A stretch of 64,000 nt of DNA from Bdellovibrio sp. ZAP7. Lineage in GTDB: Bacteria > Bdellovibrionota_B > Oligoflexia > Oligoflexales > RGVZ01. Location of the stretch: NCBI GenBank assembly GCA_945900755.1, contig CAMDKS010000016.1:1-64000 (forward strand), written 5' to 3'. Under the pieces are notes generated by a model that was given only the letters and a program-made list of their open reading frames with translations, was not told where the DNA came from and did not search any database. The position numbers were made by a program, and so were the translations under genes. Of the stretch, positions 1 to 8,593 are shown piece by piece; the stretch's first letter is position 1; each line of letters begins with the position of its first letter.

Positions 1-258
1 CAACGCGAGGATCCTCAACGTTTTTAAAGCATTTGATGAGCGAAAGGCCAGTTCCATCCATGGAAACACATCCCCCAAATTAGATTTTGGAGAAATTTTA
101 CCAGAATTAACTATATGAAATCACTATGTTTTAGATGCGGTAGCCCTGCGATTTCGATAGCAATGTTGGTTCGATTCGCTAAAAAATGATAGAAAGCCAG
201 TCAGTTCGAGTGGTTCGGCCTAGGATGTGTTTTCCCGAGGCAAATTTATTAACTCACT
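1..258. other. Left edge, no supported gene
   Basis: This stretch lies downstream of the minus-strand gene ending at 259. The plus frame starting at base 2 stays open to a TGA at about 118 and could be the tail of a gene entering from the left. Another plus frame is open nearly as long, and neither tail was recognised. Nothing firm can be called. Confidence 0.3.
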
Positions 259-1056
259 TCAGAGTCGAAATTGCATCCCAAGTGAGAATCCAACACCGTT
301 GATGTTAAGTTTTGAACGAGCCTTAGGTTCGAAATCTTGTTGCACCTTCTCGTCATTGTTTGCTTCCACGGGCTTGCTATAAGACACTTCATCATAGAAT
401 TCGACGTAGTTTCCAGAAATAACTTTGTTATAGTTCGCATGTAATTCGATTCTGAAACTATCCGTAAAATCATAAAAACTACCGACAAAAATACTGTAAT
501 AATTGGCGGGTGATAACCTGAATTTTCGAATGGCTTCAACCTCTTCCGTTGTGCTGCTATTTTCAGGGGTAAATTTGGCTCCTAGAGACACCTTATCCTT
601 TGTGCCAAAGGAATGAACAACAGCGCCGCCTGCGTCGAATCCTAGATTTTTAGTTATAGGCAAAATAAAAGTGGAACCTGCGCCAAGTTTTGCTCCCGTA
701 GAATTAAATCCCAACCCTATTTGAGTGCCTAAATAAGCAAACGGGTCGATGTGAATCACCAGTCCATTTCCGTAGGTTGCTGTCGAGCCAGCAATGAGTC
801 CTATGCCGAAAATTGTTCCATCTTTGTCGTTGCTACGGTTAGCGTATTCCGTACCGTTCTCTTTCTTGGCTTCGCGACCAATTTTACTTCGTGCCTTTTT
901 ATTGGTTTTTGGCGAAGAAATTTCGGACTTTATTTCGGATTCGGCTTTTTCAGATGGCAATCGTAATTTGGCAAATACAAAGGGGGAAGAAATAATTGCA
1001 TAAATAATCAATCCGATTTTAATTTGTTTGAATAGGCTTCTAGGGCTTGAACTCAT
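259..1056 (-). CDS. Secreted, probably outer-membrane barrel protein, unknown function
   Basis: 265 aa with a hydrophobic N-terminal segment (about residues 13-30) that reads as a signal sequence, then a charged low-complexity stretch (about 32-75) rich in Lys, Glu and Ser. The remainder has alternating Gly/aromatic strands and ends in FSLGMQFRL, a terminal aromatic/hydrophobic pattern typical of outer-membrane barrels. The ATG overlaps the stop of the upstream papain-like gene by one base (TGATG), so the two are probably translationally coupled. No family was recognised by name; the barrel assignment is inferred from composition and C-terminus. Confidence 0.6.
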   Translation of the reverse strand: MSSSPRSLFKQIKIGLIIYAIISSPFVFAKLRLPSEKAESEIKSEISSPKTNKKARSKIGREAKKENGTEYANRSNDKDGTIFGIGLIAGSTATYGNGLVIHIDPFAYLGTQIGLGFNSTGAKLGAGSTFILPITKNLGFDAGGAVVHSFGTKDKVSLGAKFTPENSSTTEEVEAIRKFRLSPANYYSIFVGSFYDFTDSFRIELHANYNKVISGNYVEFYDEVSYSKPVEANNDEKVQQDFEPKARSKLNINGVGFSLGMQFRL

Positions 1057-3197
1057 CAGTTAGCCTGCTTTGAAAAAATTTCGAATTTATTGCCAGATTT
1101 AATTACGCGGCACTTAGAGCTATAACTTCCAGAACAAAGAGACCCATTCTGAAGATTGCCAACTGAATTTCCTTTGTGCGAAATGTTTCCTGATTTTGGG
1201 TCTAGCTTAAAACGAGTTGGTTCGGAACTTTGCCCATCGTTTATAAGTCGAAGGTCGAATTTATTTAATTTAGACTCAGGCCTATTCGCTTCTACTCCGT
1301 AGCCAGCCAATTGAATAGTTTGCCAATTATAAGGTGGTGCGGAAATTTCCCTTCGCGCTTCAATTTCACTTAATCCAATGACTAATTCGTTTGATTCTTC
1401 TACATAATTTAAATCGCAAATGGATGCGTATTTCCTGCCGCAAACTACGGCAAGCCCCATGGCACCGTCGGTATCGGCTGCTTCAGTAAATTCACCAACT
1501 TGCACATCGCCGCGTCCTTCGACCGAGATAAGTAAATTACTTCCCGAGCGAATGAGTTCTAGGTTATGCGTTTGCGCTATTTCGCCATTTAGAATCCCTC
1601 TTAGAATTAATTGGGTACTACTCGCAGCATATAGAATTTTATAAGCTTGGTTGTTATCAGCAATCATTTTGCCATACGTTAAATCATCAGCAACCAAATT
1701 TGCGGGGTCCACGAGTTTCATTTCATGATTGCCACTGCTAATTGGAAACCATGGGTTTGCGCTTTCAAATGAAGCTGAACCACCAACAATACTAATGGCT
1801 ATGTTGCCTTTTCGTTTTGCAAAACTGCCACCCTTTCTATTTTGTTTTGAGCTGGGGTCAGGTTCAGTAAGTGAGGAAGGTCGTGCGCTTGCCAGTGAAA
1901 TTTGAGCCCCAGCGCCGTCAATTAATTGCACCTCGTCTACGGTCGGAAACACCGTGTCTGACCTCCAATTATTAAACCACTTCAAGGTCATGCAGCTAAG
2001 TCCGTTAGCCCCCCAACCAGTACCCCAGCTATTTCGAATAATAAAACAAAGGCCCCCTTCTCCAGGAAAGGCTGTTTCGTCGATTTTTCTAGCTCCTACA
2101 ATTAAATAAGCATGGCCAGAGGCATGCCCAGTAGCGCCAACGCCTCCGGAATCTTTATAAGTAATGATGCCGTCATTGTGCTCCCAATTAGAGCTTAGCT
2201 TGGTATAGACAACAACAGACTTGTTTAGTCTAAGCTCACTATAAATTTGTTGCGCATGCTGAACGTTATTTGCGGTTCCTTGATTGCCTGCCCACGACGT
2301 AAATTTCGAAATTCGCACAATACCTTTTGTCTTACATCCCTCGGCGAGCGGTGTCTGAAGGTCGTTAGTTCCCAATTTAGAGTTATAAGGGCAGTCCTTT
2401 TCTAACGGAATATTGTAGGTACTTCCTCCAGTATCTGTTGGCGCAGGATAATCTGCTCCCAGACCGTTGCTACGTGCAAAACCCGTTCCAGAATCCGAGC
2501 CCTGTTTAGATGTGCTGCCGCCGTCAACCCATGATTCAGGTTTACTTAAGTAATAAAATCTTTGTTCCGATAAATCAATTTCCTTAAATGGAAGCGATGC
2601 GCTGTTAGCTTGAATAATAAGCGATTCAATTAAACCAATTCCAGCAAAAGATGCGCACGTACCCCGTCGGCCTTGATCTCTGACGGGCATGCGGTCTAAT
2701 GCAGGAATAGTAAAACTCGTATCAGAAGTAGACCCCCAAGCGACAGTGTCTCCGGTATAATCCGTCGCGACTAAAGTGGTTGCATGAAAAAAGTCGTTGT
2801 CCAATTTTTGAAAATTATCAGTAGTTAATGCTCGTTTTTTCTTTTCAGCACTTTGAAGAGTGTCAAATGCTTCGGAAGAAGCTGCGATGGCCGTTTGCGA
2901 ACCGTCAAGCATAAGTCCCATTTCAATCAAGTTCGTGCGTGCTTTATCCTCAATGGCAATGTCCATTGCCTGAACTTGTGCTGAAGAGTTTAAGGATTCG
3001 TTTGAAAGCGTTTTGGATAAATGCTCTGTTGAAGGATTTCCAGGAACAGGAACGTACTCTTCCGCATTGATACCTGCGTTTTTACCCAAAATTTTCTGCA
3101 GCATAAATTCAGCGTCTGCACAAGATGTCGCCCCTACCGAAACAAAGATCAAAATAGGCAAAAATTTGAACCCACTTCGCTGCTTTAAAAGCGCCAT
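1056..3197 (-). CDS. Papain-like (C1-type) cysteine peptidase, predicted lipoprotein
   Basis: 713 aa. The N-terminus is a signal sequence ending in GATSC, so Cys26 is a likely lipidation site. The peptidase domain spans roughly 165-410 and shows the C1 papain set: oxyanion Gln in RDQGRRGTC (Q175), nucleophile Cys181 in GTCASFA, His362 in GHAYLIVG and Asn389 in RNSWGTGWG. The region from about 435 to the end is Ser/Asn-rich and unassigned. The ATG at 3197 is preceded by GGAGG. It forms a two-gene operon with the overlapping barrel-like gene at 259-1056. A surface or periplasmic protease is inferred; the substrate is unknown. Confidence 0.85.
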   Translation of the reverse strand: MALLKQRSGFKFLPILIFVSVGATSCADAEFMLQKILGKNAGINAEEYVPVPGNPSTEHLSKTLSNESLNSSAQVQAMDIAIEDKARTNLIEMGLMLDGSQTAIAASSEAFDTLQSAEKKKRALTTDNFQKLDNDFFHATTLVATDYTGDTVAWGSTSDTSFTIPALDRMPVRDQGRRGTCASFAGIGLIESLIIQANSASLPFKEIDLSEQRFYYLSKPESWVDGGSTSKQGSDSGTGFARSNGLGADYPAPTDTGGSTYNIPLEKDCPYNSKLGTNDLQTPLAEGCKTKGIVRISKFTSWAGNQGTANNVQHAQQIYSELRLNKSVVVYTKLSSNWEHNDGIITYKDSGGVGATGHASGHAYLIVGARKIDETAFPGEGGLCFIIRNSWGTGWGANGLSCMTLKWFNNWRSDTVFPTVDEVQLIDGAGAQISLASARPSSLTEPDPSSKQNRKGGSFAKRKGNIAISIVGGSASFESANPWFPISSGNHEMKLVDPANLVADDLTYGKMIADNNQAYKILYAASSTQLILRGILNGEIAQTHNLELIRSGSNLLISVEGRGDVQVGEFTEAADTDGAMGLAVVCGRKYASICDLNYVEESNELVIGLSEIEARREISAPPYNWQTIQLAGYGVEANRPESKLNKFDLRLINDGQSSEPTRFKLDPKSGNISHKGNSVGNLQNGSLCSGSYSSKCRVIKSGNKFEIFSKQAN

Positions 3198-3295
3198 TTA
3201 AGCCTCCGTTATGTGGAATAGTCTAAAGAGTATCCCCATTTAATCTAATTTTTTCAATGGAATTTTCTGCTAGAATCCGGCAGCTGCGCCAGGGA

Positions 3296-4543
3296 CTAAT
3301 TAATCATTGTTCCAAAAATTTTCAGGCCAAAGACTTTTGGCATCGGACCTGAAGCCGGGCCCACTATTGGTGCTTGCAGGGACAGTGCGGTCGACGATTC
3401 CTGAACATGGCATGTTTTGTCGCGACCAGCCGCCAGCACCGCCATCGCGACGTTGCCAATTGAGTCCTCGCCAACCACGAGCCCAAGATTATTTGAACAG
3501 GTAGGCAGAACCGTTGCGTTGATGGACTGAGGTGCACCCAGGCGAGTAATATTTAGACTGCTGATCGGCAATAAATTGAATTTGAATTTAGCCTCTTGCC
3601 CCGTTGCGGCAATGGACTCTTTAGTCATGGCCATTAGTTTTAAATCCCTAGGAACGCTCAAGGCTTTGATCGTGTAAATCTCCGTTGTCATTTGTAACGA
3701 ACGGCAAATAGCGTTCGGAGAAAAAATAGAGACAATGGCCACGTCCTTACCGTCAACTCCAGAAAATAGTGCGCCAATCGCTTTCTCCTGACAGGTCTTG
3801 TCCCAAGCTACAGACAACGTGCCGTCGGCCGCAATCGTTAGAGTGCGCGGAGCCTTAAGGCCAAGCACATAGAGAGACTTTAACTCCCCAGGGCGACTGA
3901 CCAGTTGTACCGTCTGCTTAGGGATATGAACGCTCGTCAGCTCAATGCGCTGTGTATCAAAACGGCATGCGGGTGAGACTGCGGGAGTAGGCCGATCGGA
4001 TGGTGACTGCGCCAGATTAATCCCCATAGTCGTACCGCCGTTACTGGATACTGGGCTAATAAGAACGCCACGAATCGGGCGACATGAATCTTGCCAGGTG
4101 ACGAAAATATGTCCATTAGCCATTGAAACATCCGTGGCCTCAACCAATGTTAAACGCGTAGAACCAGTGCCAGGAAAAACATCTATGGCTCTAGTTGTCG
4201 CAATGGGAAGCACAAGAATTTCTTGAGTGGGCAGGGATGAACATTGGGCTGGGGACCGTTCGACCGCAACACCGACTTGCACAACATTCTCTTGCTCGTT
4301 GACTAGTATTCCTCGAAACGTCTCGCCACAGGCCCGTTCATAGCGAACCTTGATGCCCATGGCTGGACTCTCGGACCCAATTTTTTTTGTAGGTAAATCA
4401 TCCACCAATGCGACCTGTTTTAGGTAGGTGGCCGACAGGTTGGTTTTTGGGGCCCCGTGTGCTTCCGGACAGGTGACTAGCATAAAGGACATGCAGAACA
4501 CTGTGTCGAGGGTAAAAGATAACCATAATGAATTTTTTGTCAT
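3296..4543 (-). CDS. Secreted protein of unknown function
   Basis: 415 aa with an N-terminal hydrophobic segment compatible with a Sec signal peptide (about residues 7-30). The body contains at least three similar segments, each with a conserved Trp/Asp and Cys context such as TWQDSCRPIRGVL and AWDKTCQEKAIGALF. This suggests internal repeats of a roughly 100-residue beta-rich domain with paired cysteines. The start at 4543 has AGAGGA upstream. It is separate from the downstream papain operon (98-bp gap). No family recognised. Confidence 0.6.
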   Translation of the reverse strand: MTKNSLWLSFTLDTVFCMSFMLVTCPEAHGAPKTNLSATYLKQVALVDDLPTKKIGSESPAMGIKVRYERACGETFRGILVNEQENVVQVGVAVERSPAQCSSLPTQEILVLPIATTRAIDVFPGTGSTRLTLVEATDVSMANGHIFVTWQDSCRPIRGVLISPVSSNGGTTMGINLAQSPSDRPTPAVSPACRFDTQRIELTSVHIPKQTVQLVSRPGELKSLYVLGLKAPRTLTIAADGTLSVAWDKTCQEKAIGALFSGVDGKDVAIVSIFSPNAICRSLQMTTEIYTIKALSVPRDLKLMAMTKESIAATGQEAKFKFNLLPISSLNITRLGAPQSINATVLPTCSNNLGLVVGEDSIGNVAMAVLAAGRDKTCHVQESSTALSLQAPIVGPASGPMPKVFGLKIFGTMIN

Positions 4544-4931
4544 TCAGTAGTCCTCTCGTTGAGCCGCGCTGAAAATGGCAAATGCCATCCATGGAGCTTG
4601 TCGGTGGTGTATTCTTGGATGCCTGTTTATACGCCATAAAAGCTTAAAAGTCAATATAATACTTGTTATAATCTAATAATAAGAATACAAATAGCGCTTT
4701 ATTGTAGCATCTCTGTACTCTAGCCTCCCTCCCTAGGCTTGCCTGCTGACCCCGTATAAGCACCCTTCATAACAAGGAGTTGGGGGCAGACTAATCCCTA
4801 GGTTCCTTCGAACCTTGCAAACGGAGGGTTGCATCCCTTCAATGTCTCTGGTACATTCCTCGTTCAACCGACGTGGATATCTTTAACTTACTGAAATAAC
4901 ACGTCTTTTAAGTAACTGGAGTTTTCTCGAT
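4544..4931. other. Intergenic region upstream of rpmH
   Basis: 388 bp between the divergent genes at 4543 and 4932. The left part (about 4640-4700) is AT-rich with several TATAAT-like words. The right part is GC-richer and holds short hairpins, for instance AGGTTC-CTTC-GAACCT near 4799-4814, plus a candidate rpmH promoter. No open frame or known structured RNA was recognised, and no perfect DnaA box (TTATCCACA) was seen. Confidence 0.4.
4829..4857 (+). promoter_or_regulatory. Candidate sigma-70-type promoter for rpmH
   Basis: TTGCAT, a 17-base spacer, then TACATT, about 75 bases before the rpmH ATG. Spacing is ideal and each hexamer matches 4 of 6 consensus positions. Assigned from pattern only. 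Confidence 0.35.
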
Positions 4932-5084
4932 ATGTCAAAACGTACCTTTCAACCGCACAATAAGCGCCGAATTCGAGTTCACGGATTTCGTGAACGCATG
5001 AAATCTGCTGCCGGCCGTGCTGTGCTTGCACTACGCCGCTCAAAAGGCCGCAAAAAAATCGCTCCTACGATCTACCAGAAGTAA
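4932..5084 (+). CDS. rpmH: 50S ribosomal protein L34
   Basis: A 50-aa ORF too short for the supplied track, starting [13 protein letters not shown] and ending [10 protein letters not shown]. It is very basic, with the L34 pattern RTFQP(H/S)N...R.HGFR.RM....GR.VL..RR.KGRK. It is a component of the large ribosomal subunit. It opens the classic bacterial order rpmH-rnpA-yidD-yidC-jag-mnmE. The start is fixed by length and family alignment; CTGGAG lies just upstream. Confidence 0.97.
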   Translation: MSKRTFQPHNKRRIRVHGFRERMKSAAGRAVLALRRSKGRKKIAPTIYQK

Positions 5085-5198
5085 TCGGAAATTGTGATGT
5101 TCCTAGCAAGCCTTTAGTGGAAGTTTTACTTCTGCTTACGGCCTGCTGTGCTTAATGCTTCATCTCGGAGCGCCCTCGATTAGAAAAGAAAGTTGTGC

Positions 5199-5600
5199 AT
5201 GCCTGGCATTTCAAAATCACAACGCCTTCTAACTAAACGAGACTTTGACGCCACGCTGGATACTCAACGAAATGGAACCGGCGTCAAGATTGTTTGTCGA
5301 GACTTTGTTTTAGTCGCTTCCCCCCCTGTGCCTGATCGCCCTGCAAGACTGGGTCTGATCGTTAGCGGCAAGGTAGGAAACTCGGTGGTGCGCAATCGGG
5401 TTAAGAGATGTGTTCGCGAGTATTTCAGAAATGAATTGGTTAGCGAAAAGCCCCTCATCGGTTGCAATCTTGTCGTCATTGCGAGACCAACCTTGGTCAA
5501 TCAAGAGGGCCGGGTCAAAGATGACATACAAGGTTCTCTGAAACTCTGTGTTGACCGACTTCTTCACAAATTATCTGCGGCGAGTAAAACCCGTCCATGA
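5199..5600 (+). CDS. rnpA: Ribonuclease P protein component
   Basis: 133 aa from the ATG at 5199; the track's TTG at 5193 is possible but less likely, since AGAAAAGAAAG fits the ATG. This is the protein cofactor of RNase P, which matures the 5' ends of tRNAs. The N-terminus (SKSQRLLTKRDFDATL) matches the family start, and the RNR-type signature is visible as GNSVVRNRVKRCVREYFR. It overlaps yidD by four bases (ATGA), indicating co-translation. Confidence 0.95.
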   Translation: MPGISKSQRLLTKRDFDATLDTQRNGTGVKIVCRDFVLVASPPVPDRPARLGLIVSGKVGNSVVRNRVKRCVREYFRNELVSEKPLIGCNLVVIARPTLVNQEGRVKDDIQGSLKLCVDRLLHKLSAASKTRP

Positions 5601-5839
5601 TTTGTTCTGAGAAAAGTTCTGTGATTCGTTTTTTGTTAAAGTCATTCATTAAATTGTACCAGCTGTTGTTGTCTCCTCTTCTTGCTGCTCTTGGTGCTAA
5701 ATGTCGATTTTACCCCTCGTGTTCCCGATATGCGAGCGAATGCTTAGATAAAGATCCTTGGCCGAAAGCCCTTAAAAGAATTTTCAAGCGCCTGATAAAA
5801 TGTGGGCCCTGGCACCCAGGAGGAATAGATTTACCATGA
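5597..5839 (+). CDS. yidD: Membrane protein insertion efficiency factor YidD
   Basis: 80 aa. Family core visible: an amphipathic N-terminal helix (LLKSFIKLYQLLLSP), CRFYPSCSRYASECL with its conserved cysteines, and GPWHPGGIDLP. It is thought to assist YidC in inserting membrane proteins. Its start overlaps rnpA and its stop overlaps the yidC ATG (ATGA at 5836-5839). The yidC ribosome-binding site CCAGGAGGAA lies within the GPWHPGG codons. Confidence 0.95.
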   Translation: MICSEKSSVIRFLLKSFIKLYQLLLSPLLAALGAKCRFYPSCSRYASECLDKDPWPKALKRIFKRLIKCGPWHPGGIDLP

Positions 5840-7542
5840 ACAAAGATTCTGATTTTTTAGCCAATAAAGGCGCCTTCGTAGCCATTGCACTTTGCGTCGT
5901 TTTCTATCTCGGTGTAAATCAATACCTCACTAAAAAGTACCCAGGCTTTGGGCAACGCCCAACTGCCAGCACAGAGCCCGCGGCGACGACTACTCCTAGC
6001 CCAGAGGCTGCTGCTGTCCCTGCACAAATGATTCCAAGTGGAGCGGCAACGACTGCAGTAACAACTGCTGCCACATCAGCAACCACTCCAGCTGCCGCTG
6101 CGGTCACAGTGCCCCCGATGGCCGCAGGCGACCTGATCATTGACACCAAAGACGTCACGTTTACCTTTCGCCAAGACCTCGGATCCATGTCGTCTGCTAA
6201 ACTTAAAAACTATAAATCTTTGAACACTGTCGACAGCGAGCCTGTAGAACTATTTGATAGACCACCTGCTGTTCAAGCCTTTGCAGGCAACCCACCGCCG
6301 CGCACCGGCTCACTTTCCTTTTCCGGAGAGCGTACCGCTGACGGCATTAAATTTTCTCGAATCGACGGCCCCTGGAAAATAGACCAACAGTGGGTCCTAC
6401 CTTCGACTGGTTACGGCGGCAAATTATCTATCACCTACTCCAATCAGTCTGCTACAGCGCAACCACTGGTCGCCACTCTCATCACTGAAGTTGGGGCTAA
6501 CATCCACGCTACGTCAACCTCCTTTTTTGCCCCTGGACAGCCCGGAGAAGCGCCTCGCTTCTTAACTCAATTTGACAGCAGTGATAATTTTACCGAACTC
6601 AATAAGTTCTGCAAAGATCAATCCCTGACCGTGGTCGCAAAAAATCAACGCTTAGATTTTTTTGGTTTTGACACTCATTACTTTGCCTTCGCGCTTTTGC
6701 CGCAAGCCAGCGCCTCCTACCTAACTGCATTTTCTGGCACGACTCCTGACACCGGCGCAGGATCCCTTTGCGAGATCACCACCAAGTCGACCAGTGATTT
6801 TGGAAGCATCGCTCCACAGGCTGTTGCCACCTTAAATTATGACGTTTGGTCTGGGCCAAAAGAAGTTGAATTCCTATCGGCCTTCAACCCACACCTCAAA
6901 ACGACACTCGGCCTCGGTTGGCTCGACATGATCGCACACCCTTTGCTATTGTCGATTAAAGGGCTCTATAAATTGACCCACAACTACGGCCTTGCCATCA
7001 TTGTCCTCACACTCTTGCTTAAAGTGCTGTTTTTTCCGCTGACTAAACAAGCGGCGCACAGTGCGGCAAAAATGAAAAAACTTAATCCCGAGATGACCAA
7101 AATTAAAGAGCGTCATAAAGGGGATGCTCAAAAATCTCAGATGGAAATCATGAAATTCATGTCGGAAAATAAAATCAATCCGATGAAAGGCTGTTTGCCG
7201 ATTCTACCTACTATCCCCGTATTCTTCGCCTTGTTTCGCGTCTTGGGAGGCTCCATAGACCTTCGTCATGCTCCCTTCTTTGGCTGGATCATCGATCTAT
7301 CCGCCAAAGATCCTTACTTCGTCACGCCAATCGTATTGACTGGCTTTATGTATATTCAACAAAAATTAACCCCCATGACTGGAGTCGACAAGACGCAAGA
7401 AAAAGTCATGCAGTTTATGCCGCTCATTTTTGGAGTCATGATGATCTCGCTTCCGTCCGGGCTTGTGCTTTACATGCTGACCAACACAATCGTGTCGATT
7501 GCCCAGCAAAATTTTTTAAATAAGAAGTTCGCGAATATTTAA
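5836..7542 (+). CDS. yidC: Membrane protein insertase YidC
   Basis: 568 aa from the ATG at 5836, preceded by AGGAGG; the track start at 5800 lies inside yidD and is rejected. Gram-negative-type architecture: N-terminal membrane segment (about 12-28), a long Ala/Thr/Pro-rich linker (about 40-110), a periplasmic beta domain (about 110-355), then the 60KD_IMP core with YGLAIIVLTLLLKVLFFPL, KMKKLNPEM and GCLPILPTIPVFFALFRVL. It inserts inner-membrane proteins alone or with SecYEG. Overlap with yidD indicates an operon. Confidence 0.96.
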   Translation: MNKDSDFLANKGAFVAIALCVVFYLGVNQYLTKKYPGFGQRPTASTEPAATTTPSPEAAAVPAQMIPSGAATTAVTTAATSATTPAAAAVTVPPMAAGDLIIDTKDVTFTFRQDLGSMSSAKLKNYKSLNTVDSEPVELFDRPPAVQAFAGNPPPRTGSLSFSGERTADGIKFSRIDGPWKIDQQWVLPSTGYGGKLSITYSNQSATAQPLVATLITEVGANIHATSTSFFAPGQPGEAPRFLTQFDSSDNFTELNKFCKDQSLTVVAKNQRLDFFGFDTHYFAFALLPQASASYLTAFSGTTPDTGAGSLCEITTKSTSDFGSIAPQAVATLNYDVWSGPKEVEFLSAFNPHLKTTLGLGWLDMIAHPLLLSIKGLYKLTHNYGLAIIVLTLLLKVLFFPLTKQAAHSAAKMKKLNPEMTKIKERHKGDAQKSQMEIMKFMSENKINPMKGCLPILPTIPVFFALFRVLGGSIDLRHAPFFGWIIDLSAKDPYFVTPIVLTGFMYIQQKLTPMTGVDKTQEKVMQFMPLIFGVMMISLPSGLVLYMLTNTIVSIAQQNFLNKKFANI

Positions 7543-7572
7543 CCATTCGCTCTTAATAACAACCCACAGATA

Positions 7573-7590
7573 TTTACTGATGTCAGTAAA
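7573..7590. repeat. Inverted repeat in front of jag
   Basis: TTTACTGA-TG-TCAGTAAA, an 8-2-8 perfect inverted repeat ending five bases before the jag Shine-Dalgarno (AAGGAG). It could be an operator or a small RNA hairpin affecting translation. Function not known. Confidence 0.45.
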
Positions 7591-7608
7591 CAAAAAGGAG
7601 TCTCGCAG

Positions 7609-8553
7609 ATGGAATCGTACACCACCCAGAAAACAATCAGGATTGAAGCAAAATCCGTAGAACAAGCAGTAACGCTTGCCTGCGTAAAGCTTAATGTCTC
7701 GAAAGAGGGTCTTGAATTTAAAGTCCTTAAAGAGCCAAAGGCCGGTCTTGTTAGCTTTTTCATGGGCGCAAAAGCAGAAATTGAAGCTTGGCAAAAACCA
7801 ATCAGCAGCCGCAACAGCCGCAACGATCGCAACGACCGCGGTGGTCGCAAGGGCGCTCAAGGCGGCCGTGACAACGATCGCTCCTCGACACAAAATTTCA
7901 ATTCCGATCGCAATAATTCTCCAAAGACCTCTGGCCGTGACGACAATCGTCAACAAAGTCGGGCCCCTCGCAACGATCGCCCTCGTTTCGAAGATCGTGC
8001 TCCCCGCGAAGAACGTCCACCCGCAGAGCCTTTAACGCCAGAAGTTCAAGCACAACTTGAAAGCGAGATTCGTCAATTCTGCATTGATCTATGTGGAATG
8101 ATCGTTGGTGAAACTGTGAATGTTACCTCCACAATGACCGATGGCAAAATGATGCTTGAAGTCGACAACGCAGCGATCGCCTCGATCATCCAATCAAACA
8201 CCAAGTTTGTTGAGTGCCTAGAGCATATTCTTCGCAAGAAGCCTCGTGACCTTAAACAAGAACTTCCATTCCGCATTTTTATTGATGCTCAAGGCAGCCG
8301 CAAAGGTCGCGAAGAAGAACTAGCTCGCATTGCTCTTGATAAAGCAGCAGAAGTCGTCGCTACTGGCCAAAAATGCATCCTTGATTACAAAAGTGCTGCC
8401 GACCGTAAAATCATCCACATGGCTCTAGAAAATGACACCCGCGTCTACACGAAATCCATTGGCAACGGCCCGAGCCGTAAACTTATGATTCTTGTGGCTC
8501 GCGATCGTAACAACGATCGAGCCAATGGCTCTGACCAGAACTCGAACGCATAA
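7609..8553 (+). CDS. jag: RNA-binding protein Jag/KhpB (Jag_N, KH, R3H)
   Basis: 314 aa. The Jag_N domain (about 1-60) has the typical KSVEQAVTLA...VSKEGLEFKVL...GLVSFFMGAKAEIE. It is followed by an unusually long disordered linker (about 65-140) of Arg/Asn/Asp repeats. A KH-like domain (about 150-235) and an R3H domain (about 240-305) follow, the latter with DRKIIHMAL carrying the R-x3-H pair. A single-stranded RNA-binding regulator, conserved next to yidC. AAGGAG precedes the ATG. Confidence 0.92.
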   Translation: MESYTTQKTIRIEAKSVEQAVTLACVKLNVSKEGLEFKVLKEPKAGLVSFFMGAKAEIEAWQKPISSRNSRNDRNDRGGRKGAQGGRDNDRSSTQNFNSDRNNSPKTSGRDDNRQQSRAPRNDRPRFEDRAPREERPPAEPLTPEVQAQLESEIRQFCIDLCGMIVGETVNVTSTMTDGKMMLEVDNAAIASIIQSNTKFVECLEHILRKKPRDLKQELPFRIFIDAQGSRKGREEELARIALDKAAEVVATGQKCILDYKSAADRKIIHMALENDTRVYTKSIGNGPSRKLMILVARDRNNDRANGSDQNSNA

Positions 8554-8593
8554 CCTCAACTGAACTTTAAGCGATTTGATTGTGAGATCATTG

